From: Flavobacteriia bacterium
Lineage (GTDB): Bacteria > Bacteroidota > Bacteroidia > Flavobacteriales > Flavobacteriaceae
Direction of reading: 5' to 3'
DNA: 32,344 bases
Assembly (NCBI GenBank): GCA_030617765.1
Contig: JAUWUU010000007.1
Location: 1 to 32,344, forward strand
The position numbers and the translations under genes were made by a program. Positions 16,642 through 23,750 of the stretch are shown here, one piece after another (the stretch's first letter is position 1; each line of letters starts with the position of its first letter). The notes below the pieces were generated by a model. It was not told the DNA's origin. It did not search any database and was given only the letters and a program-made list of their open reading frames with translations.

Positions 16642-19011
16642 TTAGTTTTCTTCTTCCTCTTTAGGGATTATTGATATTGTAGGTTTCTTAAATGTTTTTT
16701 TGTTAGCTATTGTAGATTCTAGAGATAATAATAGTGACGGTAATAATAATAAATTAGATACCATAGCAAATAGTAAAGTTACAGATACCAATCCGCCTAG
16801 AGCTTTTGTACCTCCAAAACTGGAAACGGTGAAAACCAAAAACCCAAAAAATAATACAACAGAGGTATAAAACATACTTGTGCCTGTTTCGCGTAATGCA
16901 GCATAGACCGATTTCCGAACTTTCCATTTCCGAGCAATTAATTCTTGTCGGTATTTAGCCAAAAAATGTATTGTATCATCAACCGAGATACCAAAAGCAA
17001 TACTAAAGACCAATATAGTTGAAGGTTTAATCGGTACTCCCAGATAACCCATTAAACCTGCAGTGATTAAAAGAGGTAAGATATTTGGTATAAGCGATAT
17101 AATTATCATTTTAAAAGATCGGAACATCCATGCCATAAACAAGGATATTAAAAAGATTGCCAACGACAACGAAATGACCAGATTTTTTACTAAATAATTC
17201 GTGCCTTTTATAAATAGTAATGCTTTCCCGGTTAATGAAACATCATACTTTTTATCAGGAAAAACTTTGTTAATCTTTTCGATCAATCGTTCTTCAATTT
17301 GCTCCATTTTATCAGTACCGATATCTTTCATGAAAGTTGTGATACGTGCATATTGTCCTGTAGAATCTACAAAATTTTTAAGCATATCACTATTTGTATC
17401 TGAGTTCTTTGTATAGGATAATATGAAATTTTGTTCTTGCTGGGTAGGCAATTGATAGTATTTAGGATTGCCGTTATAAAATGCCTGTTTAGAATATTTT
17501 ACCAAGTCTAGAACGGATATTGATTTAGAAAGTTCAGGAATTTCATCAATCTCTTCATCGAGTTTATTCATTCGCTTTAAGGTTGATAGATTCATCACAC
17601 CCTTTTTTTGTTTTGTATCAATCAAGATCTCCAAAGGCATAATTCCGCCAAATTCATCTTCAAAAAATAAGATATCTTTATAGAAGGTTTTTCCTTGCGG
17701 CATGTCTTCGATCAAACTTCCCGAAACACGAATCATATTCATACCAATTAAGCTGATTATAATGATAACTACAGTGATAACATAAATAGCGATTCGGTGG
17801 TGTCTAACCATTTTTTCCATCCAATTAACAATGGCATCCATCCATTTTCTCTCTAAATGTTCTAAGTGCCTTTCTTTTGGCTTATGCATAAAACTATAAA
17901 AAATAGGGATGAGCAATAATGAAAGAAAAAATATTGCCATGATATTTATGGATGCAATGATACCAAATTCTCTTAATAATTGACTATTGGTAAATATGAA
18001 TGTAGCAAAACCTGATGCTGTTGTAATGTTTGTCATTAAAGTAGCATTACCAACTTTAGAGATTACCCGTTGTAAAGATTTTGCTTGATTACCGTGCTTT
18101 TTTACTTCATTTTGATATTTATTAATGAGAAATATAGCATTAGGCACACCTATAACGATAATTAAGGGAGGAATTAATGCCATTAAGACGGAAATTTCAT
18201 ATTGAAATAAGCCAATTAGACCAACTGCCCAAATAACACCAATGCTCACAACTAGGAAGGTTATAAATGTGGCGCGATATGATCGAAAAAAAATGTAAAA
18301 AATGAGTGAAGTTACCAACAAAGCCAAACTAACAAAAAGACCAATTTCGTCTTTAATGTTTTGAGCATTCATGGTGCGTATATATGGCATTCCTGAAACA
18401 TAAACATTTAATCCGGTATCTTTTTCAAATTTTTTAACTGTAGGGTTTAATACATTAAATATGAATTCTTCACGAATGATTGTGTTGACGACTTTTTGGT
18501 CAATATAGATAACGGTTCTGATAGTACCCGTTTTTTTATTATATAAAAAATTATCGAAAAAAGGTAAGTTGTCAAATAATTCTGTTCTAATATTTTCAAC
18601 ATCTTCGTTTGATTCAGGTTTATTGTCGTATAGTGGTTCAATGATGAATCTTTGATTTTTTTTATCCTTTTTAAGCTTTTTAATATCACCTACAGATACT
18701 GAGAAATCAATTTCCGAAAATGTTTTTAATTTATTAGAAAGGTCTATCCATTGGTTAAAATTATCAACAGAAAAAAGAGTAGAATCCTTAACAGCTAAAA
18801 TTATCAAGTTACCTTCATCACCAAAGATATTTGTGAATTCTTCATACTTGATATTTTCTTCATGGTTTTTGGGTAATAAGTTGGGCTCACTATGTGAAAA
18901 TTGAATGTATTTGATGTTATAAGCCATAAAGATTGTTATGACTGTTAAAACTAACAAAATTATTATTCGTTGTTTTAAAATAAATCTTGCTACCCGAGCC
19001 CAAAAATTCAT
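16642..19011 (-). CDS. RND-superfamily exporter, MMPL/COG1033 type
   Basis: The 789-residue protein has the duplicated RND plan. TM1 is at about 14-32, a periplasmic domain at about 33-220, and a five-helix sterol-sensing-like block at about 222-376. TM7 is at about 406-426, followed by a second periplasmic domain and a second block from about 610 to 765. The two halves carry matching motifs, GVPNAIFLINKY (about 288-299) and GISVDDTIHFLAKYR. Such proteins move lipids, hopanoids or other hydrophobic molecules with proton drive. The substrate here is unknown. No membrane-fusion or outer-membrane partner is adjacent. It precedes rmlA on the transcript, which hints at envelope biogenesis. Confidence 0.88.
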   Translation of the reverse strand: MNFWARVARFILKQRIIILLVLTVITIFMAYNIKYIQFSHSEPNLLPKNHEENIKYEEFTNIFGDEGNLIILAVKDSTLFSVDNFNQWIDLSNKLKTFSEIDFSVSVGDIKKLKKDKKNQRFIIEPLYDNKPESNEDVENIRTELFDNLPFFDNFLYNKKTGTIRTVIYIDQKVVNTIIREEFIFNVLNPTVKKFEKDTGLNVYVSGMPYIRTMNAQNIKDEIGLFVSLALLVTSLIFYIFFRSYRATFITFLVVSIGVIWAVGLIGLFQYEISVLMALIPPLIIVIGVPNAIFLINKYQNEVKKHGNQAKSLQRVISKVGNATLMTNITTASGFATFIFTNSQLLREFGIIASINIMAIFFLSLLLIPIFYSFMHKPKERHLEHLERKWMDAIVNWMEKMVRHHRIAIYVITVVIIIISLIGMNMIRVSGSLIEDMPQGKTFYKDILFFEDEFGGIMPLEILIDTKQKKGVMNLSTLKRMNKLDEEIDEIPELSKSISVLDLVKYSKQAFYNGNPKYYQLPTQQEQNFILSYTKNSDTNSDMLKNFVDSTGQYARITTFMKDIGTDKMEQIEERLIEKINKVFPDKKYDVSLTGKALLFIKGTNYLVKNLVISLSLAIFLISLFMAWMFRSFKMIIISLIPNILPLLITAGLMGYLGVPIKPSTILVFSIAFGISVDDTIHFLAKYRQELIARKWKVRKSVYAALRETGTSMFYTSVVLFFGFLVFTVSSFGGTKALGGLVSVTLLFAMVSNLLLLPSLLLSLESTIANKKTFKKPTISIIPKEEEEN

Positions 19012-19032
19012 TAGCGTTTACGTATTTAGTGT

Positions 19033-19048
19033 CTTGTTTTTAAACAAG
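19033..19048. promoter_or_regulatory. Short palindrome upstream of the RND exporter gene
   Basis: CTTGTTT (19033-19039) and AAACAAG (19042-19048) form a perfect 7-bp inverted repeat separated by two bases, 22 bases before the exporter ATG. The size and position suit a repressor operator or a small leader hairpin. No adjacent regulator gene is present. Confidence 0.3.
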
Positions 19049-19120
19049 GATATTAAATGAATATATTTACTTAAAAAAAATTTAAAAAAGTGTGACAAGC
19101 AAATAAACAGATGAATTGAA

Positions 19121-19150
19121 GAAATAATGAAATTAAACTTTCATTATTTC
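19121..19150 (-). terminator. Hairpin at the end of frr
   Basis: GAAATAATGAAA (19121-19132) pairs perfectly with 19139-19150 around a six-base loop. The stem includes the last frr codons and encloses the stop. The T-tract after it on the minus strand is weak, so it may stabilise the 3' end as much as terminate. Confidence 0.5.
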
Positions 19151-19642
19151 TTTTTCTTTAATTGCGTAATGGTCATCAATGATTTTGTTAAATTTATCTG
19201 TTAAATCCTGAATATCAATCTCCGAATTCTTAAGTAAATCTTCAGAGATATCAATTTTTTTCAACTCGTTATTGGCTTCTTTTCGATCATTTCTGATACT
19301 TACTTTAGCAAATTCAGCTTGATTTTTTGCTTGTTTAGCCAGGTCTTTACGTCGTTCTTCAGTTAATATTGGTACATTTATTATAACACTCTCTCCATTA
19401 TTCATTGGGTTAAAACCTAAATTGGCATTCCTGATACCTTTTTCAATTTCATTGATCAAAGATTTTTCCCATGGTTGTACTGTTAATGTATGGGCATCTA
19501 GTGTATTAATATTTGCAACACGGCTTAAAGGAGTACTTGAACCATAATAATCAACCGTAACACTTTTAAGCATTATAGGTGAAGCTTTTCCCGCTCTGAT
19601 ATTTGATAATTCATGCTCAAGGTGAGTAATTGCACTTTGCAT
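19133..19642 (-). CDS. frr: Ribosome recycling factor, N-terminus cut off by an in-frame stop
   Basis: RRF splits post-termination ribosomes together with EF-G and is normally essential. The readable product from ATG 19642 has 169 residues against the usual 184-186. Everything from the middle of helix 1 onward is typical: NIRAGKASP, DYYGSSTPL, GFNPMNNGE, LTEERRKDLAKQAK and the C-terminal KEKEIMKV. The missing N-terminal residues are encoded upstream (MNEELQFIIDSTK from ATG 19687) but are cut off by TAA at 19646-19648. Flavobacterial relatives, from memory, have Glu there, and GAA to TAA is a single change. Domain I would lose about half of helix 1. A sequencing error, a tolerated truncation or a stop-restart are all possible. 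It follows pyrH in the same direction. Confidence 0.9.
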   Translation of the reverse strand: MQSAITHLEHELSNIRAGKASPIMLKSVTVDYYGSSTPLSRVANINTLDAHTLTVQPWEKSLINEIEKGIRNANLGFNPMNNGESVIINVPILTEERRKDLAKQAKNQAEFAKVSIRNDRKEANNELKKIDISEDLLKNSEIDIQDLTDKFNKIIDDHYAIKEKEIMKV

Positions 19643-19687
19643 TTGTTATTTAGTACTGTCTATAATAAATTGAAGTTCTTCGTTCAT
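19643..19687 (-). other. Detached frr N-terminal segment: 13 codons plus TAA, then CAA and the restart ATG
   Basis: Read on the minus strand from 19687 the codons give M-N-E-E-L-Q-F-I-I-D-S-T-K, then TAA (19646-19648), CAA, and ATG (19642). The 13 residues match the conserved RRF N-terminus and are in frame with the main gene, so this is the same gene interrupted. Only three bases lie between the stop and the next ATG, close enough for a terminating ribosome to restart. Confidence 0.85.
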
Positions 19688-19731
19688 GATTGTCTATTTT
19701 TAAAAAGATTTTATTCAATAAATTTAACAAA

Positions 19732-20439
19732 TTATAAATCAACTTTTGTTCCAATATTTTCTCCAGAAATTATATTATTTAAATTATCTTCTTTATTCAT
19801 ATCAAAAACAATAATGGGTAATTTATTTTCTTCACTTAAGGTAATAGCAGTCATATCCATAACCTTTAAACCTTTATTCATTACTTCTTTAAAAGTTATT
19901 TCACCAAACTTTTTAGCATTTGGGTCTTTTTCAGGATCAGAAGTATAAATACCATCGACTCTTGTGCCTTTTAAAATTACGTCAGCATTAATTTCAATAG
20001 CCCTTAGAACAGCTGCAGTATCAGTAGTGAAATATGGGTTTCCGGTTCCACCGCCAAAGATTACTACTCTTCCTTTTTCTAAATGTCTTACAGCACGTCT
20101 TTTGATAAAAGGTTCAGCAACTTGTTTCATTTCAATTGAAGTGAGTAATCGGGTATTTAAATCAGCATCTTCTAAAGCACTTTGCAAAGCTAAACCATTG
20201 ATTATTGTTGCCAACATTCCCATATAATCTCCCTGAACTCTATCCATTCCATTGCTAACTCCTGTTAAGCCTCTAAAAATATTTCCACCACCAATTACAA
20301 TAGCTACTTCTACATTTTTTTCAACAATTTTTTTAATTTCCTGAGCGTATTCAGAGAGGCGTTTTGGATCAATTCCGTATTGTTGATTACCCATTAATGC
20401 TTCGCCACTAAGTTTTAAAAGTACTCTTTTGTATTTCAT
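19732..20439 (-). CDS. pyrH: UMP kinase
   Basis: PyrH phosphorylates UMP to UDP with ATP as a hexamer of the amino-acid-kinase fold. The 235-residue protein starts [15 protein letters not shown] and contains [10 protein letters not shown] (about 48-57), [15 protein letters not shown] and the [16 protein letters not shown] segment (about 129-144). The C-terminal [19 protein letters not shown] is also typical. Length is standard. It precedes frr by 44 bp measured to the original frr ATG, the very common pyrH-frr pair. Confidence 0.96.
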   Translation of the reverse strand: MKYKRVLLKLSGEALMGNQQYGIDPKRLSEYAQEIKKIVEKNVEVAIVIGGGNIFRGLTGVSNGMDRVQGDYMGMLATIINGLALQSALEDADLNTRLLTSIEMKQVAEPFIKRRAVRHLEKGRVVIFGGGTGNPYFTTDTAAVLRAIEINADVILKGTRVDGIYTSDPEKDPNAKKFGEITFKEVMNKGLKVMDMTAITLSEENKLPIIVFDMNKEDNLNNIISGENIGTKVDL

Positions 20440-20466
20440 ATGTTTTAAATAGAATAATAAGTTCTA

Positions 20467-20474
20467 CAAATATA
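20467..20474 (-). promoter_or_regulatory. Candidate -7 box for pyrH-frr
   Basis: The minus strand reads TATATTTG, a match to TAnnTTTG, 28 bases before the pyrH ATG and past the tsf terminator. No -33 partner is evident. Confidence 0.4.
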
Positions 20475-20513
20475 ATAAAATTTACTTTTAGGTTTTCAGA
20501 ATTTGAAATGTAT

Positions 20514-20547
20514 AAAAAAATCCCGATATTTTAATATCGGGATTTTT
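20514..20547 (-). terminator. Intrinsic terminator after tsf
   Basis: TCCCGATATT (20521-20530) pairs with AATATCGGGA (20533-20542); the innermost pairs open to form the loop. On the minus strand the stem runs into T7. It lies 29 bases past the tsf stop and isolates pyrH-frr from the ribosomal protein unit. Confidence 0.9.
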
Positions 20548-20570
20548 AAAAAATATTTTGTGCAAAAAAA

Positions 20571-21536
20571 CTATCCTAAAGCAACGCGTTTAAAGTCAAC
20601 AACTTTAACATCGCCAAAAGAATTCACATAATCTGAAACAGATTTTTTAGCATCTTTGATAAATTCTTGATCTAATAAACATTGTTCATTGTCTAATGTT
20701 GTATTATCAGAAATAAATCTTTCTAATTTACCAGGAAGAATCCTATCCCAAATGTGTTCGGGTTTACCTTCTGCTTTTAATTCTGCTTTAGCAACTTCTT
20801 TAGCTTCAGTAAGAACTTCATCGGTCAATTGCGCCATAGAAATATATTTAGGCACATTTTTAAGTGTTTTTCCTAATCTGCCAAGCTCAATATTTTCTTT
20901 CTTAATAATAGCGATTCTAGCCTCAGTTTCAGATGCAATAAATTCAGGATCAAAATCTTTATAAGATAAAGTTGTAGCACCCATTGATGCAATCTGCATT
21001 GCCATATCTTTAGCAAGAACGTCACCATTATCAACTATAGCAGATAGACCAACAATAGCGGCAATTTTATTACCGTGTATATAAGAACCAACAAAAGGAG
21101 CTTCAATTCTTTCAAAAGCAGTTATCTCTAGTTTTTCACCAATAACTCCGGTTTGTTCAATGATTTTATCAGCAACAGTCATTCCCTCAAAATCTGCATT
21201 TAAGAAAGATTCCTTGTCTTTATAATTTAAAGCAGTTTCCGCAAGTTTATTTGCTAAAGTTACAAAATTTTCATTTTTTCCAACAAAATCAGTTTCGCAA
21301 CCAAGAACTATTACAGTACCAATGGTATTAGAATTATTTACTTTTGCTATTGCAGAACCTTCACTAGAAGCTCTATCGGCTCTTTTTGCGGCTACTTTTT
21401 GACCTTTTTCACGTAAGATTTTTATAGCATTATCAACATCACCTTCTGCTTCAACCAATGCATTTTTACAATCCATCATACCTGCACCGGTCATTTTTCT
21501 TAGTTTATTTACTTCTGCGGCGGTTATTTTTGCCAT
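20571..21536 (-). CDS. tsf: Translation elongation factor Ts
   Basis: EF-Ts is the GDP/GTP exchange factor of EF-Tu. The 321-residue protein has an N-terminal UBA-like domain (1-55, KLRKMTGAGMMDCKNAL), the core TDFV motif at 82-85 followed by GKNENF, and a C-terminal module near VDFKRVALG. Length fits the Bacteroidota form, which is longer than E. coli EF-Ts. It lies 27 bp after rpsB, the usual rpsB-tsf pair, and ends the rplM-rpsI-rpsB-tsf series. Confidence 0.96.
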   Translation of the reverse strand: MAKITAAEVNKLRKMTGAGMMDCKNALVEAEGDVDNAIKILREKGQKVAAKRADRASSEGSAIAKVNNSNTIGTVIVLGCETDFVGKNENFVTLANKLAETALNYKDKESFLNADFEGMTVADKIIEQTGVIGEKLEITAFERIEAPFVGSYIHGNKIAAIVGLSAIVDNGDVLAKDMAMQIASMGATTLSYKDFDPEFIASETEARIAIIKKENIELGRLGKTLKNVPKYISMAQLTDEVLTEAKEVAKAELKAEGKPEHIWDRILPGKLERFISDNTTLDNEQCLLDQEFIKDAKKSVSDYVNSFGDVKVVDFKRVALG

Positions 21537-21563
21537 AATATATAAGTTATAATTAAATTATTA

Positions 21564-22346
21564 TTATTTTTCTTCTTCAGTTGTTGCTGCTTTATTCTTT
21601 TCAACAACAGTTTTTTCAACTTTCGGTTTAGCTTCAACTTTTGCTGCTTCTTTATTTGATTTTCTATCTTCTAAACCATCAGCTACTGCATTGGTTAAAT
21701 ATGATAAAATCTTTTCGATAGATTTTGAAGCATCATCATTTGAAGGGATTACATAATCTATAGCTCTTGGATCAGAGTTAGTATCCACCATTGCAAAAAT
21801 AGGAATGTTTAATTTTTGGGCTTCAGCAATAGCAATATGCTCACGTTTGATATCAATAACCAATATTGCTCCAGGAAGGCGCGTCATATCAGTAATTGAA
21901 CCTAGATTCTTTTCTAATTTGGCTCTTTGACGATTGATCTGTAATTTTTCTCTTTTAGAGAGTGCTTCAAAAGATCCATCTTTTTTCATCCTATCAATTA
22001 GCCCCATTTTTTTAACAGCTTTACGGATAGTAACAAAATTTGTTAACATTCCGCCCGGCCATCTTTCTGTGATATAAGGCATTTTTACACTTTCAGCTTT
22101 TTCAGAAACGATATCTTTTGCTTGTTTCTTTGTAGCTACATATAATATTTTTCTTCCTGAAGCAGCAATCTTTTGTAAAGCTTTAGAGGCTTCATCAATT
22201 TTGGCAACTGTTTTGTAAAGATCAATAATATGAATTCCTTTACGCTCTGTGTAAATGAAAGGAGCCATGTTTGGATCCCATTTTCTTGTTAGATGTCCAA
22301 AATGGACACCAGATTCGATTAATTCTTTGATTTCAATGTTTGTCAT
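21564..22346 (-). CDS. rpsB: 30S ribosomal protein S2
   Basis: S2 binds the neck of the 30S subunit. From ATG 22346 the protein has 260 residues beginning MTNIEIKELIESGVHFGHLT, which matches the family. The upstream in-frame extension (to 22388) lacks family similarity and is rejected. RWPGGMLTNFVTIRKAV, TRLPGAILVIDIKRE and the DTNSDP segment are diagnostic. The C-terminal 40 residues are a Lys/Ala/Glu-rich tail typical of Bacteroidota S2. It follows a 166-bp gap after rpsI that contains a large palindrome and two GTTCCG repeats (22364-22369 and 22392-22397). Confidence 0.96.
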   Translation of the reverse strand: MTNIEIKELIESGVHFGHLTRKWDPNMAPFIYTERKGIHIIDLYKTVAKIDEASKALQKIAASGRKILYVATKKQAKDIVSEKAESVKMPYITERWPGGMLTNFVTIRKAVKKMGLIDRMKKDGSFEALSKREKLQINRQRAKLEKNLGSITDMTRLPGAILVIDIKREHIAIAEAQKLNIPIFAMVDTNSDPRAIDYVIPSNDDASKSIEKILSYLTNAVADGLEDRKSNKEAAKVEAKPKVEKTVVEKNKAATTEEEK

Positions 22347-22469
22347 AATGTTTTTTAGTTTACGTTCCGTTTTAGTAGCAATAAACAAGTAGTTCCGAGA
22401 TATAGGAAATCTTAATTATTTGGATGCTAGACTTAAATGCGACAACAAATTATTTGATTTATAAAAAGT

Positions 22470-22507
22470 TAAACATAATTCAATTTTTAAAAATTGAATT
22501 ATGTTTA
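22470..22507. repeat. 38-bp perfect palindrome between rpsI and rpsB
   Basis: TAAACATAATTCAATTTTT (22470-22488) is followed directly by its exact reverse complement (22489-22507). It starts 5 bases past the rpsI stop. As RNA it gives a long A-U hairpin with a moderately T-rich flank on the minus strand, so it could be an inefficient terminator or attenuator that lowers rpsB-tsf expression relative to rplM-rpsI. Confidence 0.75.
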
Positions 22508-22512
22508 GAATA

Positions 22513-22899
22513 TTAACGTTTAGAGAACTGGAATTTCTTACGAGCTTTTTTCTGACCGAATTTTTTACGTTCAACCATTCTTGGATCTCTTGTAAGTAAT
22601 CCGTCTGATTTCAGAATACTTCTGTTTTCCTCATCAAGCTCAACCATAGCTCTTGAAATTGCCAAACGAATTGCTTCGGCCTGACCAGTAACACCACCAC
22701 CAAATACATTGACCTTAATATCAAATGATTCAAGATTTTCTGTTAGTGTTAAAGGTTGCATTACTTTGTACTTTAAAGTATCTGTAGTGAAATAATTTTC
22801 AAATGCTCTTTCGTTTATGGTGATGTTACCTTTACCTTTAGTAATATAAACACGGGCAACAGCAGTTTTTCTTCTACCAATTTTGTGTAAAGTATCCAT
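22513..22899 (-). CDS. rpsI: 30S ribosomal protein S9
   Basis: S9 reaches the P site of the 30S subunit with its basic C-terminal tail. The 128-residue protein begins MDTLHKIGRRKTAVARVYI, contains GGGVTGQAEAIRLAISRAM (about 68-86) and LTRDPRMVERKKFGQKKARK, and ends in QFSKR, the tRNA-contacting tail. It follows rplM with a single base between stop and start, the standard rplM-rpsI pair. Confidence 0.97.
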   Translation of the reverse strand: MDTLHKIGRRKTAVARVYITKGKGNITINERAFENYFTTDTLKYKVMQPLTLTENLESFDIKVNVFGGGVTGQAEAIRLAISRAMVELDEENRSILKSDGLLTRDPRMVERKKFGQKKARKKFQFSKR

Positions 22900-22900
22900 A

Positions 22901-23356
22901 TTATTTAATATCGTTTAGGTTAATAGTTTTTGGATTTTGTGCTTCTTGTTTGTGTTCTCCACCTGAATAAACAAATAGGTTTCTAAATAAAGCACTACCA
23001 AGTTTATTTTTTGGTAACATACCTTTAACGGCTTTCTCTACTACTCGAATTGGATCTTTAGAAAACAATTCAATAGCAGTAAGCGTTCTTTGTCCTCCCG
23101 GATAACCTGTATGACGAACGTAAGTTTTATCGTTCCACTTGTTTCCGGATAATTTAATTTTGTCTGCGTTGATAATTACAACATTATCCCCACAATCAAC
23201 ATGAGGAGTGTAATTAGTTTTGTACTTACCTCTAATTAGCTTAGCAACCTTAGAGGCTAGACGACCCAACGTTTGACCGTCTGCATCAACCAAAACCCAT
23301 TCTTTTGTAACGGTATTTTTATTAGCTGATACTGTTTTGTAACTTAATGTGTTCAC
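22901..23356 (-). CDS. rplM: 50S ribosomal protein L13, probable GTG start
   Basis: L13 is an early-assembling 50S protein. The family start aligns with a GTG at 23356 (V/M-N-T-L-S-Y-K-T), giving 151 residues. No ATG exists in frame between the upstream promoter and this point. The only farther candidate is a TTG at 23422, which lies inside the promoter -7 box region and is rejected. Diagnostic segments are VLVDADGQTLGRLASKVAK, YTPHVDCGDNVVIINADKI, HTGYPGGQR and the KGMLPKNKLG segment. A small hairpin (CTCTTT/AAAGAG) sits in the leader about 40 bases before the start and might be an autoregulatory site. Confidence 0.93.
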   Translation of the reverse strand: MNTLSYKTVSANKNTVTKEWVLVDADGQTLGRLASKVAKLIRGKYKTNYTPHVDCGDNVVIINADKIKLSGNKWNDKTYVRHTGYPGGQRTLTAIELFSKDPIRVVEKAVKGMLPKNKLGSALFRNLFVYSGGEHKQEAQNPKTINLNDIK

Positions 23357-23411
23357 AATAAATTCTTTGTTAATGATTAAACTTCTGTTTCTCTTTTCTC
23401 GAAAGAGTTTG

Positions 23412-23442
23412 CAAAAATACAACTAATTATTTATTTAGCAAA
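23412..23442 (-). promoter_or_regulatory. Promoter of the rplM-rpsI-rpsB-tsf unit
   Basis: This is the best promoter in the window. On the minus strand TTTG (23442-23439), exactly 19 bp, then TATTTTTG followed by C (23419-23412) match both Bacteroidota sigma-A boxes at consensus spacing. The predicted start near 23405 gives a leader of about 50 bases before the GTG. Confidence 0.75.
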
Positions 23443-23712
23443 CAGGATTTTAGAGATATTTTTCTTAAAAATATTTTTACATGGATTTTAACTTAAATAG
23501 GTGATAATCACACTATTTTTTTAACTTAATTTTATAATTCAATTCTATAATGATCAAAAAAATCTTTCTTAATTTTCCAAATAATTCGTAACATTTTAAT
23601 TAAGGGAGAGTCTATTAAACTGTAGTGAAAGATTAAGATTATTTAAACAGCTAGCAATCAATCAGTAAGGCATGTTTTAAAACTTTATACTCGATCGTTA
23701 TTGTTAGATTAT
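23443..23712. other. Intergenic region without a supported gene
   Basis: The whole non-coding gap between rplM and the DUF5916 gene is about 390 bases. Its edges hold the rplM promoter and the candidate -7 box at 23713. The interior is AT-rich and shows no RNA fold, repeat or believable reading frame; the short frame starting ATGATCAAAAAA near 23550 encodes only 13 residues. Confidence 0.6.
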
Positions 23713-23720
23713 TATTTTTG
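23713..23720 (+). promoter_or_regulatory. Candidate -7 box for the DUF5916 gene
   Basis: TATTTTTG matches TAnnTTTG. If real, transcription starts near 23727, which rules out the TTG at 23718 as a start codon and favours the TTG at 23751 or 23769. Confidence 0.4.
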
Positions 23721-23750
23721 GTTGACCCTAAATTATTTATCAATTGTTTA

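Noticed and set aside
19640-19687. Reassigned TAA codon as an explanation for frr
   Set aside because: TAA ends many genes in this window at family-expected positions, so the standard code applies.
22347-22388. N-terminal extension of rpsB
   Set aside because: The 14 extra residues are not found in S2; ATG 22346 gives the family start.
23357-23422. N-terminal extension of rplM from a TTG
   Set aside because: That codon lies at the predicted promoter -7 box and the added residues do not match L13.
23550-23591. 13-codon frame in the rplM/DUF5916 gap
   Set aside because: No supporting promoter, similarity or conservation evidence.
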